The translations under genes and the position numbers were made by a program. 64,000 bases of DNA from Homarus americanus. Taxonomy: Eukaryota; Arthropoda; Malacostraca; Decapoda; Nephropidae. Numbering within the stretch: position 1 is the first letter of the stretch; each line of letters opens with the position of its first letter. The stretch is taken from assembly GCF_018991925.1 (NCBI RefSeq), contig NW_024726302.1, forward strand, positions 1 to 64,000. The letters run 5' to 3'. Below the pieces are notes generated by a model. That model was not told the origin of the DNA. It saw only the letters and a list, made by a program, of their open reading frames with translations, and made no database searches. Below, one piece after another: positions 60,987-64,000 of this stretch.

Positions 60987-62306
60987 AAACAACTCAACAG
61001 CCTTGAGGTAGTGCAAAATGAAGCCATGCGCATCATCCTAGGTTGCCCAAAATCTTCCAGAATTGTAAACATGAGGAAAGAGCTCGGACTGCCCTCCCTA
61101 TCTGAGAGGATAGCTCTACTGAATACCATGTTTTGTGTCAAAGTTCTGAAGAACAATGGTTCTCAAACTACAGCTCAAACTGAGTTGATGTTCTATCTAA
61201 GTAATCCCGACCATCTCGCCAACCTCCCACAAAAGACTCTCTTTGGGGCGTGGCTTCATAAAAGTGTTGCAGATCTCTTGAAACTGAATGTCCCAATCAC
61301 CCCAGACGAACCTATTAATGCCATTCCTCCTTGGCTGGACATATCAGTTCCTATTAATTACACTCTTGTTGGTAGTAAGCAAATGTTAAACACCGATGTG
61401 GTGAGATGTGTCACACTAGAAACTATTTATAGACACATAGAGAGTATTAAATCAAGTGAATGTTATGCTTTTACTGATGGTTCTGTGCAGACAAACACAG
61501 GTAGAACAGGCTGTGCAATTGTAATATATAAAGAAAAAGAGATGATAGTGTCAAACAAACAAAGGCTGAACAACTGGGCCAGCACAACACAAACTGAACT
61601 AACTGGAATCTACTTAGCCACAGACTACCTCAAAGAAAATGGAGGTGGGGTGATATTCTGTAACTCTCAAAGTGCTTTGAAATCAATGAACAGCCCGTCA
61701 GGCTCTATGTCTAAAGTTGTCTGTGATATTAAAAGGAATGTGATAACTGCCAATGAGAACAACTTTCGTATCGAATTTGTGTGGATTCCGTCCCATGTTG
61801 GAATCAGGTATCATGACCGTGCTGATAGACTGGCCAAAGAGGCATGTAAGAAAGAAAATGTTGACCGTGACCTTGGCCTGTCCAATGCTGTAATTAAAAA
61901 CATTCAAGTCAGAATCATGAACTCTGATCTAGAAGAAGTGAGAAATGCAGAGAGACCTGACAGTTGTAGCATTAGTAAATATGACAAATTTTGTGACAAG
62001 AGGTACCGGTATGGCCAGCATAAGGACAGAACCAGACAATGTGATGTAGTCGTGGCCAGAATTAGGCTTGGATACAGACGCATCTGGCAAGTTAGTAACG
62101 CTGTACCCATACCGGAACACTCAGCATGTAAACTTTGTGATAAACCTTTAAAGCATACACTTGAACACTATATTATTGAATGTGACACTGTCAAAGACTT
62201 CAGGCCACCTGACTTATTGTATCTTGAACTATGTAATTACTTCATTGAATCAGGTGTGCTTGAGGACATTCTTGCTGTTTATCCCAAATTTGCTAGCCCA
62301 CACTGA
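60987..62306 (+). CDS. Non-LTR retrotransposon ORF2, C-terminal half with RNase H (5' truncated)
   Basis: The frame is continuous from KQLNSLEVVQNEAMRIILG at the pyrimidine-tract border to a stop at 62304-62306. There is no natural start; the GTG at 61011 is internal, and residues are numbered from it. Residues 1-45 resemble the end of the RT thumb. An RNase H domain follows at about 150-282: YAFTDGS (D156), TQTELTGIYLA (E196), IFCNSQSAL (N218 where Asp is expected) and HVGIRYHDRADRLAKEA (D272). A C-terminal CCHC knuckle (C373, C376, H386, C391) follows. RNase H degrades RNA in the RNA/DNA hybrid during target-primed reverse transcription. RNase H plus CCHC points to the I-type group. The RT and endonuclease are absent through 5' truncation. 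An intact frame of 440 codons suggests a recent insertion, but the D-to-N change would impair RNase H. Confidence 0.9.
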   Translation, partial: KQLNSLEVVQNEAMRIILGCPKSSRIVNMRKELGLPSLSERIALLNTMFCVKVLKNNGSQTTAQTELMFYLSNPDHLANLPQKTLFGAWLHKSVADLLKLNVPITPDEPINAIPPWLDISVPINYTLVGSKQMLNTDVVRCVTLETIYRHIESIKSSECYAFTDGSVQTNTGRTGCAIVIYKEKEMIVSNKQRLNNWASTTQTELTGIYLATDYLKENGGGVIFCNSQSALKSMNSPSGSMSKVVCDIKRNVITANENNFRIEFVWIPSHVGIRYHDRADRLAKEACKKENVDRDLGLSNAVIKNIQVRIMNSDLEEVRNAERPDSCSISKYDKFCDKRYRYGQHKDRTRQCDVVVARIRLGYRRIWQVSNAVPIPEHSACKLCDKPLKHTLEHYIIECDTVKDFRPPDLLYLELCNYFIESGVLEDILAVYPKFASPH

Positions 62307-62912
62307 TTAGTCTTCAATTAGAATATGACTCCAATGTATGTGATCCACTGACCTATATATACTGCTAATGAATATGATGTATTTCCTTCTTTGTGTACGA
62401 ACCTCTGTCCTGCATGGCAGTGAACAGTGGCACTACCCACATGAATCTGACCTATATATGGTGTCAATGAATATGATGCATTCTTTGTGTACGAACCTCT
62501 GTCCTGTATGGCAGTGAAAAGTGACATTACCCACATGAATCTGACCGACGTATATGTATGTATGTGTGCGTGTGTGTATATATATGTACATGTCTATGTG
62601 TATGTATATGTATGTATATGTGTGTGTGTGTGTGTGTACATATATGTATATGTACTGTCAATGAATATGATGCATCTCTTTGTGTACGAACCTCTGTCCT
62701 GCGTGGCAGTGAACAGTGACATTACCCATATGAATCTGACCTCTATACATTTATAGCTGTTAATGAATATGATGTATTTCTTTGTGTATGAACCTCTGTC
62801 CTGCGTGGCAGTGAGAAGTGATACCACCCTCAGTGTCAAGACCTGACTGAATTACTCAGAATAGGCAAACTGTACTACAAGCTCTGCCAATAAATTTGTT
62901 AAACTTAAAAAA
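62307..62912 (+). mobile_element. LINE 3' UTR with ~100-bp internal repeats
   Basis: Four diverged copies of a segment containing GAATATGATG, TGTGTACGAACCTCTGTCCT and GGCAGTGAACAGTGACATTA occur from about 62367, 62469, 62658 and 62763. A GT/TA microsatellite sits between copies 2 and 3 (62560-62650). The region ends at the poly(A) stretch and belongs to the LINE coding sequence upstream. Variable tandem repeats inside LINE 3' UTRs are known in several families. Confidence 0.8.
62889..62912 (+). terminator. LINE polyadenylation signal and A-tail
   Basis: AATAAA at 62889-62894, followed 12 bases later by six A (62907-62912). Immediately after comes TCCCTCCTCC, which resembles ATCCCTCCCTCC before the 5' junction (60971-60982): a possible short target-site duplication in pyrimidine-rich DNA. 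Confidence 0.7.
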
Positions 62913-63106
62913 TCCCTCCTCCTTTATCCCACCCTCTACCCTTCATCTCTCTCAACTCCTTCACTCTTCCCTCTCCTTCTACTATCCTTCCCCTTTCCCC
63001 TTTCTCTAACCCCCTTCAGATACTGGAAAGATCATTAAAATCCCGCAAAATAACAACAAACTTGATGGTCAGTGAGATAAAGTTTCTTATGGCAGAAGTT
63101 CTCGGA
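62913..63106. other. Pyrimidine-rich flank, then unique spacer
   Basis: TCC/CTT-rich to ~63015, continuing the tract that the LINE interrupted, then unique sequence. Confidence 0.6.
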
Positions 63107-63185
63107 GTGTGCGTTCAGTCTCGTCATGTGCGTTCACTTCAGTCATGTGCGTTCACTTCCGTCGTGTGCATTCACTTCCGTCATG

Positions 63186-63187
<2 letters not shown>
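63107..63187. repeat. 19-bp repeat (TCATGTGCGTTCACTTCCG)
   Basis: About four units with small changes. Confidence 0.88.
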
Positions 63188-63228
<41 letters not shown>

Positions 63229-63229
63229 G
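63188..63229. repeat. (TTA)n microsatellite
   Basis: About 14 TTA units. Confidence 0.95.
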
Positions 63230-63254
63230 TGATGGTAGTGGACCTATAGAACTT

Positions 63255-63520
63255 CTGTACCTGTATTAGCCACCTGTACCTGTATTAACCACCTGTACCT
63301 GTAATATCCACCAGTACCTGTATTATCCACTTGTACCTGTATTATCCACCTGTACCTGTATTATCCACTTGTACTTGTAATATCCACCAGTACCTGTATT
63401 ATCCATTTGTACCTGTATTATCCACTTGTACTTGTAATATCCACCAGTACCTGTATTATCCACTTGTACCTGTAATATCCACTTATGCCTGTAATATCCA
63501 CCTGTACCTGTATGTAAGGG
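63255..63520. repeat. 19-bp repeat (ACCTGTATTATCCACTTGT)
   Basis: About 14 copies. Two variants (TATTATCCAC and TAATATCCAC) alternate partly. The Tyr/Pro/Val-rich frame over it is an artefact of 3 x 19 = 57 bases. Confidence 0.93.
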
Positions 63521-64000
63521 CCTGGCCTGTAGGATATAAATCCCTTGCCAGCCTTATCAGGATCTTATCAAAGGAAAGTCAAGAACCATGGGTTTCCAAG
63601 GGGTAATAAACAACCGCTAGAGAGGACATCTCTTTACTAAGAAAAATAATCACAAATTTACCTCTGACACCACTCACACAAATAGTAGATAAACAGCACT
63701 GGAGTCAAAACAATTACTAAAACAAAACAAACAATAAAACAAAGTACAGATATTTCCTACGGCTGCAGATGAATCTTTCTTCTAACCAGAGCTGTAGAAT
63801 ATTCTGGTAACGTTGTGATCGGCTCTCAGGGGAAAGGTCCAGGGCAACTTCCTCACTTGGTGTTGGTGGGAGATGTCTTGCCACACAAGAGAGACACCAG
63901 GGCACGGACGGTGGATAGGGTGTGGATGGAGTGGAGCTCACGGGGCAGCCGTGGCAATAGCTGGAGTAGGTGACCGGAGTTGACAGTCGCAGGACCGAGG
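63521..64000. other. Unique sequence to the window edge, unassigned
   Basis: No tandem repeat. A minus-strand frame of 74 codons (63717-63941) reads through a Ser/Pro-rich part and PESRSQRYQNILQLWLEERF, and could be an exon or part of a transposon. I recognise no domain and no convincing splice pair, so I make no gene call. Confidence 0.35.

Noticed and set aside
63717..63941. Minus-strand frame of 74 codons at the window end
   Set aside because: No domain or clear splice signals; could be part of a transposon or chance.

Overview
The window looks like intergenic heterochromatin-type DNA from a large arthropod genome, most plausibly a decapod crustacean. The grounds are many degenerate (CCTAA)n/(TTAGG)n blocks (the arthropod telomere-type pentamer), extreme microsatellite density, tRNA-derived SINEs and several non-LTR retrotransposon (LINE) clades. 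No host protein gene could be identified. Almost all long open frames here are translations of short-period repeats and are not genes. The species assignment is inference.

Layout. 0-7 kb: satellites with 20, 30, 65, 22 and 12-bp units, a TTAGG-type block and a foldback element. 7-9 kb: a degenerate CR1/L2-like LINE (+), a tail fragment of the same kind of element (-) and a second foldback copy. 9.5-9.7 kb: a promoter-like island with E2F and E-box motifs. 10-12 kb: a 32-bp satellite. 13-16.5 kb: microsatellites, then a (CCA/CTA)n field holding two diverged copies of a retroelement C-terminal segment, then a polypyrimidine tract. 16.7-17.9 kb: a 59-bp satellite. 18-22 kb: TTAGG-type blocks, two SINE copies, a hAT-like MITE and an unusual degenerate ~54-bp array carrying TGACGTCA and CCAAT motifs. 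22.9-46.1 kb: one continuous 23-kb satellite made of 31-32-bp and 44-bp relatives. 47-48.3 kb: an RTE-like reverse transcriptase pseudogene (-). 49.5 kb: a full-length SINE with an 8-bp target-site duplication. 50.6-53 kb: minisatellites. 53.1-57.9 kb: a duplicated composite of (GT)n arrays, LINE 3' ends and a 45-bp satellite. 58-61 kb: polypyrimidine/polypurine DNA. 61-62.9 kb: the best coding sequence in the window, the RNase H-bearing C-terminal half of a LINE ORF2 with its 3' UTR and poly(A) site. 63-64 kb: small repeats and unassigned sequence.

The genes form no pathway. The window is a layered record of retroposition and tandem amplification. The most striking signals are: (1) in the 23-kb array, unit variation is almost purely A-to-G on one side of ~32.3 kb and T-to-C on the other, with clean units at the edges and junction; (2) a conserved 3'-terminal stem-loop, two copies with a UUCG-type loop, just before the AATAAA and (TTA)n tail in four LINE-like copies; (3) a conserved leader (CACCTGAAGATTAACCACCC-like) attached to TTAGG-type blocks at several loci; (4) the ~54-bp CRE/CCAAT array. 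All repeat families, coordinates and homologies were read by eye, and array borders are approximate.
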